Positions 1-7,377 of a stretch of 64,000 nucleotides of DNA are shown here, piece after piece. Every line of letters starts with the position of its first letter. Position 1 is the stretch's first letter. The notes under the pieces are model-generated. The model had not been told where the DNA came from. It was given only the letters and a program-made list of their open reading frames with translations, and made no database searches. Source of the stretch: Bacteroidales bacterium (GTDB lineage Bacteria > Bacteroidota > Bacteroidia > Bacteroidales > UBA932); the NCBI GenBank assembly GCA_017458145.1, contig JAFTGA010000019.1, positions 1 to 64,000 on the forward strand, given 5' to 3'. The translations under genes were made by a program, and so were the position numbers.

Positions 1-1220
1 AGATCGCGGAAATTGGTATCCAGTCCGATGCTGACGAACGCCAGCACGAACGCCCAGTTCTTGTACTGGTCCAGCACACCGTTGATGGCCTTGACCTGGT
101 CCGCGCCGGCAAGCGGCTGGATGATGAAGGAGGCCACGAGCGAAGCCACGAAGAAGCCGATGATGAATTTCGGGAAACGGGTCCAGATCTCGCCTGCGCC
201 GACCTTCCGGCCCTCCTTCCTGTTCACGCTCGTCGCGAAGAACAGGGCTACGAAGAAGGCGATGAAGCCGATGAGGATGTTCTGGATCATTTTGACCAGC
301 ACGGCGGCCTGTTCGGCCTCGCCGCCCAGCACGCTTCCCGCCACGGCCACGGCGCCGGTGCTGTCCACGGTGCCGCCGATGAGCGCGCCGCCCATGAGCG
401 GGGACATGCCCGTGGCGCGGATGAGGACCGGTTCAAGGGCCATCATCAGGACGGTGAAAATGATCGAGATGGAGATGGTCATCGTCAGGTCGTCCTTCTT
501 GCAGTTGGACGCAGCGCCGGTGGCGATGGCCGCAGAGGTGCCGCAGACGCTCGTGGCGGAGGCCATCGTGATGACCAGCGGCTTGTTGTCCATCTTGAGC
601 ACCCGTGTGCCGAACCACCACATGAACAGGATCACGACCGGGGTCACGATCCAGGCGATGCCCAGGCCGTAGAGGCCGAACTTCGCGATGTTGGAGAAGA
701 GCACGGAGAAGCCCATGATCACCAGGCCGGTCTTGATATAGAACTCCGTCTTGACGGCGGGCTTGAGCCACGCCGGCGTGCCGACGGTGTTGGAAACCAG
801 CATGCCGACGATGAGCGCCCAGAAAGCCCACTCGAGATAGCGGTTGAGCGTGAACTCGGCGCTGACCAGGCGCACGAGCACGGAAAGGGCGAACACCACG
901 AGGAACGCGGGAATGAACTTTCTGACCTTTTCGCCGGTCAGCGCCGCGCCGGCGGTGAAAAGGATACCCAGCACAAGCACGGTGCGCAGCATCTTGCCCC
1001 AGAAGGCGCCGGAGGCGAGCTGCTGCCCCAGGGGAACGACCTTGGCCATCTGGGCGTCGGTAAGCGCCTCGCCCCAGGTCCAGGTCTTGAATGTCAATGC
1101 GGAGAAATCAAACGCCTTGGTCAGCACAGCGACCATGCCGATGGCGATGACGATGAAACCGATCCATACGGAAAGCCAGTCCTCGGTTTTCCATAACTTG
1201 GAAACATTCTTGTTTGCCAT
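1..1220 (-). CDS. YeiH-family putative sulfate exporter (partial, C-terminus outside window)
   Basis: An integral inner-membrane permease resembling the YeiH/UPF0324 'putative sulfate exporter' family; the substrate is not established for most members. The reading frame is open from the ATG at 1220 to the window edge, giving about 406 residues of a longer protein. It starts MANKNVSKLW and contains many hydrophobic helices. The family-like central segment MASATSVCGTSAAIATG lies in the middle, and GGALIGGTVDSTGAVAVAG follows it. The C-terminal end is missing because the window begins inside the gene. It diverges from the mannonate dehydratase gene, with a TATCTTTG -7 box on the minus strand just upstream. 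The family assignment is from motif recognition; the transported ion is inferred only from the family name. Confidence 0.82.
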   Translation of the reverse strand, partial: MANKNVSKLWKTEDWLSVWIGFIVIAIGMVAVLTKAFDFSALTFKTWTWGEALTDAQMAKVVPLGQQLASGAFWGKMLRTVLVLGILFTAGAALTGEKVRKFIPAFLVVFALSVLVRLVSAEFTLNRYLEWAFWALIVGMLVSNTVGTPAWLKPAVKTEFYIKTGLVIMGFSVLFSNIAKFGLYGLGIAWIVTPVVILFMWWFGTRVLKMDNKPLVITMASATSVCGTSAAIATGAASNCKKDDLTMTISISIIFTVLMMALEPVLIRATGMSPLMGGALIGGTVDSTGAVAVAGSVLGGEAEQAAVLVKMIQNILIGFIAFFVALFFATSVNRKEGRKVGAGEIWTRFPKFIIGFFVASLVASFIIQPLAGADQVKAINGVLDQYKNWAFVLAFVSIGLDTNFRD

Positions 1221-1250
1221 TACTACAGGTTTTGGTTCAATTACAATGAA

Positions 1251-1258
1251 CAAAGATA
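1251..1258 (-). promoter_or_regulatory. Candidate -7 promoter box of the YeiH-type permease
   Basis: On the minus strand the sequence reads TATCTTTG, matching the Bacteroidota -7 consensus TAnnTTTG. It lies 30 bases before the ATG at 1220. No clear -33 TTTG is visible. Confidence 0.5.
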
Positions 1259-1269
1259 GGGATTTTTTC

Positions 1270-1277
1270 TAACTTTG
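1270..1277 (+). promoter_or_regulatory. Candidate -7 promoter box of uxuA
   Basis: TAACTTTG matches the Bacteroidota -7 consensus TAnnTTTG and lies 21 bases before the uxuA ATG at 1299. This supports the 1299 start, because the in-frame ATG at 1275 would overlap the box. It forms a divergent pair with the box at 1251-1258. Confidence 0.5.
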
Positions 1278-1298
1278 TCCTTCGTAACCCGTTTCTGT

Positions 1299-2471
1299 AT
1301 GGAGAAGACTTGGAGATGGTTCGGACCTTCCGACAAGGTCACGCTGGAGATGCTGCGCCAGATCGGCGTGGAAGGCATTGTCACCGCCCTGCACCAATAT
1401 GCCCCGGGAGAACTGTGGCCCGAGGAGGAAATCCGCGCCGCACAGCAGCAGATCGAAGCCGCCGGGATGCGCTGGTCCGTGGTGGAAAGCCTGCCCGTCA
1501 GCGAGCAGATCAAGTACGCCGGTCCTGAGCGGGATGCGCTGATTGCCAATTATATCAAGAGTCTGGAGCATCTCGGCCGCTGCGGCATCCGCACCGTCTG
1601 CTACAACTTCATGCCCGTGATCGACTGGGTGCGCACCGACCTGGAGCGCCCGATGCCGGACGGGACGCGCTCGTTGTATTTCGACTATGTCCGCTTCGCC
1701 TGGTTCGACATCAAGATCCTTGCCCGGGAGGGCGCAGAGAAGGATTTCCCGCCGGAGGTGGTGCGCAAAGTCGAGGCGCTGGACCGCACGGCGAGCGATG
1801 CGGACCGCGCGCAGATCATCGACACCATCATCACCAAGACGCAGGGCTTCATCAACGGCCCGCTGGGCGGCGCCGGCTCCCCGGTGGAGAAGTTCCGCGC
1901 GCTGATGGCTCCCTACGCCGGCATGACCAAGGCGCAGTTGCGCGACAACCTCCGCTATTTCCTGGAAGCGGTGATGCCGGTCTGCCGGCAGTGGGATATC
2001 CGCCTGTGCATCCACCCCGACGATCCACCGATGCCCGTCTTCGGGATGCCCCGCCTGTGCGGCAGTGCGGAGGACATCCGCTGGATCCTGGCGGCCGTGG
2101 ACGACATCCACAACGGGCTGACCTTCTGCGCGGGCTCGCTCTCCGCCGGTGCCCATAACGACGTCGTGGCGATGGCGCGGGAGTTCGCGCCGCGCACGCA
2201 TTTCGTGCATCTGCGCTCGTGCGAGGTCCTGCCCGGCGGCGATTTCGTGGAGGCGCCGCACACCGGCGGACGCGCGGATCTGGTGGAATTGGTGCGCATC
2301 TTCGAGCACGAAGGCCGGGACCTCCCGATGCGCGTGGACCACGGCAAGACGATGCTCGGCGACGAGAAGCTCGGCTACAATCCCGGCTACAGCTTCCATG
2401 GGCGCATGCTGGCCCTGGGGCAGGTCGAGGGGATGATGGCCGCGGTGCGGGCGTCGCAGCCGTCTATTTGA
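1299..2471 (+). CDS. uxuA: Mannonate dehydratase
   Basis: UxuA dehydrates D-mannonate to 2-keto-3-deoxygluconate in glucuronate catabolism; it is a cytosolic TIM-barrel enzyme using a divalent metal. The protein (390 aa) begins MEKTWRWFGPSDKVTL, which matches the N-terminus typical of UxuA, so I take the ATG at 1299 rather than the upstream in-frame ATG at 1275. Family features seen are YNFMPVIDWVRTDL near residue 110, CIHPDDPP around residue 230, and a C-terminal MRVDHGKTMLGD segment. Length is normal for the family. No uxuB or uxaC partner is adjacent, so the gene stands alone here. Its 3' end overlaps the convergent CpXC gene by 8 bases. Confidence 0.95.
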   Translation: MEKTWRWFGPSDKVTLEMLRQIGVEGIVTALHQYAPGELWPEEEIRAAQQQIEAAGMRWSVVESLPVSEQIKYAGPERDALIANYIKSLEHLGRCGIRTVCYNFMPVIDWVRTDLERPMPDGTRSLYFDYVRFAWFDIKILAREGAEKDFPPEVVRKVEALDRTASDADRAQIIDTIITKTQGFINGPLGGAGSPVEKFRALMAPYAGMTKAQLRDNLRYFLEAVMPVCRQWDIRLCIHPDDPPMPVFGMPRLCGSAEDIRWILAAVDDIHNGLTFCAGSLSAGAHNDVVAMAREFAPRTHFVHLRSCEVLPGGDFVEAPHTGGRADLVELVRIFEHEGRDLPMRVDHGKTMLGDEKLGYNPGYSFHGRMLALGQVEGMMAAVRASQPSI

Positions 2472-3045
2472 AAAACCGTCCGAGCCAGGCCTGGTCGATG
2501 CAGACCAGCCCCTGCGCGGCGTCACGGATGTGCGGATTGCGTCGGAGAATGCCGGCGCAGTCTTCATATACATTGAAGCCCACGGCCACCATCTCCATCT
2601 GCCCTTTTTCGGGATAGGTAAAAGTCATCTCGGCGTCGGCGCCGTCCGTGCGGACGAACTTCATCGCCACATCCTTCTTCAGTTCCTGGCAGGTCACGAA
2701 CTTGCACATCTCGATGGTGATGTCGTCCAGCCCGGCGTCGAAGATCTTGATTTTCTCGATCAGGTCCCCCGCGCTGCGCACCAGCCGGCCGGTGTAGCCC
2801 TCCGGAAGGCCCTCGGCACCCAGGGGCGCATCCGTCAGCACGAGCATCAGGTGCTCCGCCGGATCGTGATACAGGAACGGGAACCTGAGCAGTCCCACCG
2901 TCCCGCAGTGCGGGCAGGTCCAGGTGAAAAGCGCGCCGCTGCGCACCTGCTCCTTGCGTTCCGGATCAGCCGACGCGTTGACGCTCTGCGGCACCTCGAC
3001 CGTGTGTTCCGCCCCGCACCGGGCGCATTGAGTTGTCAGATTCAT
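2464..3045 (-). CDS. CpXC-domain protein
   Basis: A small (193 aa) soluble protein with two CxxC pairs near the N-terminus, CARCG at about residues 7-11 and CPHCG about 35 residues later. This is the zinc-ribbon-like CpXC domain pattern. The rest is mixed alpha/beta with no recognised catalytic motif, and its function is unknown. The open frame begins with a GTG at 3048, but the next codon is ATG (3045), which I take as the start. It lies 39 bases downstream of ychF on the same strand and is probably co-transcribed with it. It converges with and overlaps uxuA by 8 bases. Confidence 0.7.
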   Translation of the reverse strand: MNLTTQCARCGAEHTVEVPQSVNASADPERKEQVRSGALFTWTCPHCGTVGLLRFPFLYHDPAEHLMLVLTDAPLGAEGLPEGYTGRLVRSAGDLIEKIKIFDAGLDDITIEMCKFVTCQELKKDVAMKFVRTDGADAEMTFTYPEKGQMEMVAVGFNVYEDCAGILRRNPHIRDAAQGLVCIDQAWLGRFFK

Positions 3046-3084
3046 CACTGTCGTTGTTTGAAGGTTTCGGAGGCATCGACGTCG

Positions 3085-4188
3085 TCAGACGTTAAAAAGG
3101 AAATGCATGATGTCGCCATCCTGGACGACGTAGTCCTTGCCCTCGATCCCCATCTTGCCGGCGGCGCGCACGGCCGCTTCGGTCCTGTACTGCACGAAGT
3201 CGTCGTACTTGATCACCTCGGCGCGGATGAAGCCCTTCTCGAAATCGGTATGGATGACACCGGCGGCCCTGGGGGCCTTGTCTCCCCGGTGGATCGTCCA
3301 GGCGCGGCACTCGTCCGCCCCGGCCGTAAAGAACGTCTGCAGGCCGAGCAGGTGGTAGGCCCCCTGGATCAGGCGCACGACGCCGGACTCCTGCAGGCCC
3401 ATCTCTTCGAGGAACATCTGCCGGTCCTCGTAGTCCTCCATTTCCGCGATGTCCGCCTCGGTGCGGGCGGAGATGACCAGGATCTCCGCGTGCTCGTCCT
3501 TCACGGCTTCGCGCACAGCGTCCACGTATTGGTTGCCATTCACGGCGGAGGCGTCATCGACGTTGCAGACGTACATCACCGGCTTGTTGGTAAGCAGGAA
3601 GAGGTCGCGGGCGAGGGCGGCTTCCTCGTCGTTGATCGGCACGACGCTGCGGCAGGACTTGCCCTGCTCCAGGGCCTCTTTGTAGCGCAGCAGCAGCGCC
3701 AGGAGTTTCTTCGCCTCCTTGTCGCCGCCCGTCGTGGCCTGCTTCTGCACCTTGGCGATGCGGGCGTCCACCGTCTCCAGGTCCTTGATCTGCAGCTCCA
3801 GGTCCACGACTTCCTTGTCGCGCACCGGGTCCACGGATCCGTCCACGTGGACGACGTTGCCGTCGTCGAAGCAGCGCAGCACGTGCAGGATGGCGTCGCA
3901 CTCGCGGATGTTGGCGAGGAACTGGTTGCCCAGGCCCTCCCCACGGCTGGCGCCGCGCACCAGGCCGGCGATGTCCACGATGTCCACCGTGGCCGGAATC
4001 GTGCGCTGGGGCTTGCAGATATCGGAAAGCACCTCCAGGCGCTTGTCGGGGACATTGGTGGAACCGAGGTTCGGCTCAATCGTGCAGAACGGGAAATTGG
4101 CGCTCTGGGCCTTGCCCGAGCTCACGCAGTTGAAGAGGGTGGATTTGCCGACGTTCGGAAGGCCGACGATACCGCACTTGAGGGACAT
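3085..4188 (-). CDS. ychF: Redox-regulated ATPase/GTPase YchF (OLA1 family)
   Basis: YchF is a universally conserved Obg-like P-loop ATPase that binds ribosomes and is linked to translation and stress responses. The protein (367 aa) starts MSLKCGIVGLPNVGKSTLF, with the P-loop at residues 8-16. VDIVDIAGLVRGAS follows as the G3 region, and NKPVMYVCNVD sits in the position of the altered G4 motif that favours ATP. It ends with the TGS-like domain, closing on VQDGDIMHFLFNV, which is characteristic of the family. The frame is open 27 codons upstream (to 4269), but the conserved N-terminus fixes the start at 4188. A TAAATTTG box lies upstream on the minus strand. Confidence 0.97.
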   Translation of the reverse strand: MSLKCGIVGLPNVGKSTLFNCVSSGKAQSANFPFCTIEPNLGSTNVPDKRLEVLSDICKPQRTIPATVDIVDIAGLVRGASRGEGLGNQFLANIRECDAILHVLRCFDDGNVVHVDGSVDPVRDKEVVDLELQIKDLETVDARIAKVQKQATTGGDKEAKKLLALLLRYKEALEQGKSCRSVVPINDEEAALARDLFLLTNKPVMYVCNVDDASAVNGNQYVDAVREAVKDEHAEILVISARTEADIAEMEDYEDRQMFLEEMGLQESGVVRLIQGAYHLLGLQTFFTAGADECRAWTIHRGDKAPRAAGVIHTDFEKGFIRAEVIKYDDFVQYRTEAAVRAAGKMGIEGKDYVVQDGDIMHFLFNV

Positions 4189-4211
4189 AATCTTTCGCTG
4201 TTTTAGTGGTG

Positions 4212-4219
4212 CAAATTTA
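4212..4219 (-). promoter_or_regulatory. Candidate -7 promoter box of ychF
   Basis: On the minus strand this reads TAAATTTG, matching the Bacteroidota TAnnTTTG -7 element. It sits 23 bases before the ychF ATG at 4188. Confidence 0.55.
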
Positions 4220-4243
4220 CGCATTTTTCGCCATATTCGCAGA

Positions 4244-5176
4244 ATGAAACGGACTATGATTATACTCATGCTGCTTCCGGCAATGCTGTCCTGCCCTCCC
4301 TGGCTCTGCGCGTGGACGCCGGATCGCGCCGGCGATTATCCGGCCATCCCCCTTGAGGGGGTGCAGGGGGTGAAAGCATCCGGGAATCCGCAGGACTCCC
4401 TGTTGTTCGTTTTCTGGAACGTGGAGAACTTTTTCGACTATCACTCCACGGGCAAGCCGCAGTACTGGACGGCCGGGCGCTTCTACGCCAAGTGCGACGG
4501 CATCGCCAAGACCCTGCTGCGCATTGCCGACCGCTACGGGAGGCTGCCCGACGCGGTGGGGTTTGCCGAAGTGGAGAACGGCTTTGTCCTGCACCAGCTG
4601 CTCAGCGCCACGGCGCTCCGCAAGCTGGATTACCGGATCGTGCACTTCGACTCCCCCGACCACCGCGGCATCGACTGCGCTTTGCTCTGCCGGAGGAGCA
4701 CCCTCCCCATGCGCAGAAGCGCCCCCAAACACGTCCCGGACAGCACCGGCGGGGTGATGGCGACGCGCGATATCCTGCTCGCGGAGTTCGACAGCCTGGC
4801 CGTGCTGGTCAACCACCATCCCTCGCAGATCGGCGGGAAGTCCGGTCGGCGCGACCTGGCCCGGGAGCGGCTGCGCGCGCTCACGGACTCGCTGCGGGAT
4901 GCCGGGACCCGCCGCATCCTCTCGATCGGGGACTTCAACGAGGATGTCTGGAAGGATGGGGAGGGGACGCTCAAGTACAACGGCCGCTGGGAGAAGATCG
5001 ACGGGCATTTCGCGGAGGGCTTCGCCCACGTGCGGGAGGAGGTTTTCGACGACCCGGTCCTGCTGGAGCCCGACGCGGCGTACGGCGGACAGAAACCTCG
5101 GCGCACCTTCATCGGTCCCCGCTACCGGGGCGGGCTCAGCGACCACCTCCCTATTGTCATTGTCGTTTATTTTTGA
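4244..5176 (+). CDS. Secreted endonuclease/exonuclease/phosphatase-family protein
   Basis: A 310-aa exported member of the EEP (DNase I-like) fold. The N-terminus MKRTMIILMLLPAMLSC followed by polar residues is a signal peptide, possibly a lipoprotein with Cys17. The metal-dependent hydrolase motifs appear in order: FWNVENFFD near residue 58, EVENGF near residue 108, LVNHHPSQ near residue 187, GDFNED about residue 228, and a terminal LSDHLPI with the catalytic Asp-His. The substrate (nucleic acid, phospholipid or phosphate ester) cannot be told from sequence. The frame is open well upstream, but the signal peptide and divergence from ychF favour the ATG at 4244. Confidence 0.85.
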   Translation: MKRTMIILMLLPAMLSCPPWLCAWTPDRAGDYPAIPLEGVQGVKASGNPQDSLLFVFWNVENFFDYHSTGKPQYWTAGRFYAKCDGIAKTLLRIADRYGRLPDAVGFAEVENGFVLHQLLSATALRKLDYRIVHFDSPDHRGIDCALLCRRSTLPMRRSAPKHVPDSTGGVMATRDILLAEFDSLAVLVNHHPSQIGGKSGRRDLARERLRALTDSLRDAGTRRILSIGDFNEDVWKDGEGTLKYNGRWEKIDGHFAEGFAHVREEVFDDPVLLEPDAAYGGQKPRRTFIGPRYRGGLSDHLPIVIVVYF

Positions 5177-5184
5177 TATTTTTG
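5177..5184 (+). promoter_or_regulatory. Candidate -7 promoter box of galK
   Basis: TATTTTTG matches TAnnTTTG and lies 32 bases before the galK ATG. A TTG at 5154-5156, 20 bases upstream, may be the -33 element. Confidence 0.5.
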
Positions 5185-5216
5185 TGATTGCGACAATTTT
5201 AACAAATCACATAATT

Positions 5217-6365
5217 ATGGACATGCAGACCAAAATTCACGAGAAATTCCTCGCCATCTTCGGCGAAAGCGGCACGATGTACGCTTCCGCCGGCCGAATC
5301 AACCTGATCGGTGAACACACCGACTACAACGGTGGTTACGTCTTCCCCGGCGCCATCGACAAAGGCATCATGGCGGAGATCCGCCTCAACGGCACCGACA
5401 AAGTCAAGGTCTATTCGATGGACTACGACGCCACTTCCATTTTCGGCCTGAACGAAGAGGACAAGCCCGCCGAGGCCTGGGCCCGTTATGTCTTCGGCGT
5501 CTGCCGGGAGACCATCAAGCGCGGCGGCAAGGTCGAGGGCTTCGATGCCGTCTTCGCGGGCGACGTGCCCCTCGGCGCGGGACTCTCCTCCTCCGCGGCC
5601 CTCGAGAGCTGCTTCGCCTTTGCGCTCAACGACCTCTTCGGCAACGGCATCGACAAGTTCGAGCTCGCCAAGATCGGCCAGAGCACCGAGCACAACTACT
5701 GCGGGGTCAACTGCGGCATCATGGACCAGTTCGCCTCCTGCTTCGGCAAGGCCGGCAGCCTCATCCGCCTCAATTGCAAAACTCTGGAATACAAGTATTT
5801 CCCCTTCGACCCGAAGGGCTACAAGCTCGTCCTGGTCGATTCCTGTGTGAAGCATGAGCTGGCCTCCTCTGCCTACAACTACCGCCGCCAGAGCTGCGAG
5901 CGCGCAGCCGCCGCGATCAAGAAGAACCACCCCGAGATCGACTTCCTGTCCGACTGCAAGCGCGTCTGGCTGGACGAGGTGCGCGACGAGATCTCCAGCG
6001 AGGACTTCATCCGCGCGGAATACGTGATCGGCGAGGTGCAGCGCGTGCTCGATGTCTGCGACGCCCTGGAGCGCAACGACTATGAGACCGTCGGCGAGAT
6101 GATGTACCAGACCCACTTCGGCCTGAGCCGGCTCTACGAAGTGAGCTGCGAGGAGCTGGACTTCCTCAACCGGCTGGCCCGCCGGCTCGGCGTGACCGGT
6201 TCCCGCGTGATGGGCGGCGGCTTCGGCGGCTGCACCATCAACCTGGTCAAGGACGAGCTCTACTTGCCGTTCGTCGCGGCCGCCAAGGCGGAGTTCACCC
6301 TCAAGTTCGGCCACGCCCCGAAGATCTACGACGTGGTGATCTCCGACGGCGCCCGCAAACTCTAG
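5217..6365 (+). CDS. galK: Galactokinase
   Basis: GalK phosphorylates galactose to galactose-1-phosphate, the first committed step of the Leloir pathway, in the cytosol. The protein (382 aa) shows all three GHMP/galactokinase signatures. GRINLIGEHTDYNGG at about residues 24-38 is the galactose-binding motif, VPLGAGLSSSAALE near residue 120 is the phosphate-binding loop, and VMGGGFGGCTINLV lies near the C-terminus. The catalytic Asp lies in GVNCGIMDQFAS. Length is normal. Two in-frame ATGs (5217 and 5223) are possible starts. The gene lies 3 kb from a secreted GH2 beta-galactosidase, which suggests galactose use, but it is not in the same operon. Confidence 0.97.
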   Translation: MDMQTKIHEKFLAIFGESGTMYASAGRINLIGEHTDYNGGYVFPGAIDKGIMAEIRLNGTDKVKVYSMDYDATSIFGLNEEDKPAEAWARYVFGVCRETIKRGGKVEGFDAVFAGDVPLGAGLSSSAALESCFAFALNDLFGNGIDKFELAKIGQSTEHNYCGVNCGIMDQFASCFGKAGSLIRLNCKTLEYKYFPFDPKGYKLVLVDSCVKHELASSAYNYRRQSCERAAAAIKKNHPEIDFLSDCKRVWLDEVRDEISSEDFIRAEYVIGEVQRVLDVCDALERNDYETVGEMMYQTHFGLSRLYEVSCEELDFLNRLARRLGVTGSRVMGGGFGGCTINLVKDELYLPFVAAAKAEFTLKFGHAPKIYDVVISDGARKL

Positions 6366-6371
6366 GCCCCG

Positions 6372-7254
6372 TTATTTCAACCGAAGCTTTGCGATGACGT
6401 AGTTGCTGTCCTCATCCAAGGCTTCCAGCACCTCCGGATTGGAGACTTTCGCGCGAAGGTCCGGGTCCAGGTCCCCCAGAAGGGCCGGATCCAGCAGACA
6501 GACCAGCGCATCGTCTTCCAGTCCGGAGAAACTGTATGCAAATGGGGTCTCGCCGTAGTCGCCAGCGTTAACCCAGTTCCACCTCCCGTGAAGGAAGACA
6601 CCGTAGACAAACTCCCGGACAGGAAGCGGATCACTGTCCTCTTTCTTCTCCACACGGACCACCGAAACCACCCGCATCCGGTTGTTCTCCCAATAAGCGC
6701 CTATCTGCGCATAACGGGTCGATAAGATCCGGAAGGCCGCCTCCACGTCGCCGCTGAAAAACTCCTCTCCGACCGTGAATCGGCCGAAGTCCAGGGTCAG
6801 CCAGGTCTCCGCTTTCCCGTCCTTGAAGGCATAGACCTTTTCGCCCATGGCATCCGGCATGAAGATCCGTCCCGCCAACTCGGTGAAGGGCCGGTCCTGC
6901 GTCATCGCGAGGGGCATCGGTCCCCGCTTCGGAACCAGCGAGACCGGCTCCTGCCCCTCCCGGACCCATTGGATCAAGTCATCTCCCGCCCGGGCCGTAC
7001 AGGTGCAGTTTTTTGTTTTCGGTATCCACGAGCAGATAGTTCCTGCCTGCCAGGATAAGGATCGTCCCGCTCCCGAGGAAATCATCCCCGTGCGTCTCCA
7101 GCGGGACCAGCTCGATCGAACGCACCAGCGGTGCCAGTGCATCCCCGGCAATTGTTTCAGGCACCGGCACTGCACCCGGCGCCCCTTTCGGGCCGCAGGC
7201 GGCAAATAGCAGCAGCCCTGCGGCCATGAGGCAGAAACATCTTGTCCTTTTCAT
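6372..7254 (-). pseudogene. Broken 6-bladed beta-propeller (BF3164-like) lipoprotein
   Basis: The ATG at 7254 opens a lipoprotein signal peptide (MKRTRCFCLMAAGLLLFAAC). It is followed by a typical first blade (SIELVPLETHGDDF, then LLVDTENKKLHLYGPGGR), but this frame stops at 6979. The sequence continues in a different frame from DDLIQWVREGQEP to the stop at 6372 with plausible C-terminal blades (for example MGEKVYAFKDGKAETW). Intact proteins of this family are typically near 350-400 residues. The two parts together give only about 290, so the middle blades appear deleted at the same place as the frame change. I call it a pseudogene; a sequencing error would explain the frameshift but not the missing blades. 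It converges with galK with a 6-base gap. Confidence 0.65.
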
Positions 7255-7299
7255 ATCTGATTATTCTTCTGTCTTTTCACAAAGGCAACTAAAAATTTA

Positions 7300-7341
7300 A
7301 TTACCGCCAATATCCCCAAAATGCGGGACATTGGCGGTAAT
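7300..7341 (-). terminator. Hairpin terminator downstream of the GH2 gene
   Basis: A 17-base stem with one mismatch (7300-7316 pairs with 7325-7341) encloses an 8-base loop. Read on the minus strand the hairpin is followed by a T-rich run, as expected for termination of the beta-galactosidase gene. It also lies just upstream of the broken beta-propeller gene. Confidence 0.7.
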
Positions 7342-7377
7342 TCCGCTCTCCGGAAGAGGCGAGGCCCTCCGGAGGCA

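Noticed and set aside
1275..1298. Upstream in-frame ATG of uxuA as the start
   Set aside because: It overlaps the TAACTTTG promoter box, and the family N-terminus begins at MEKTWRW.
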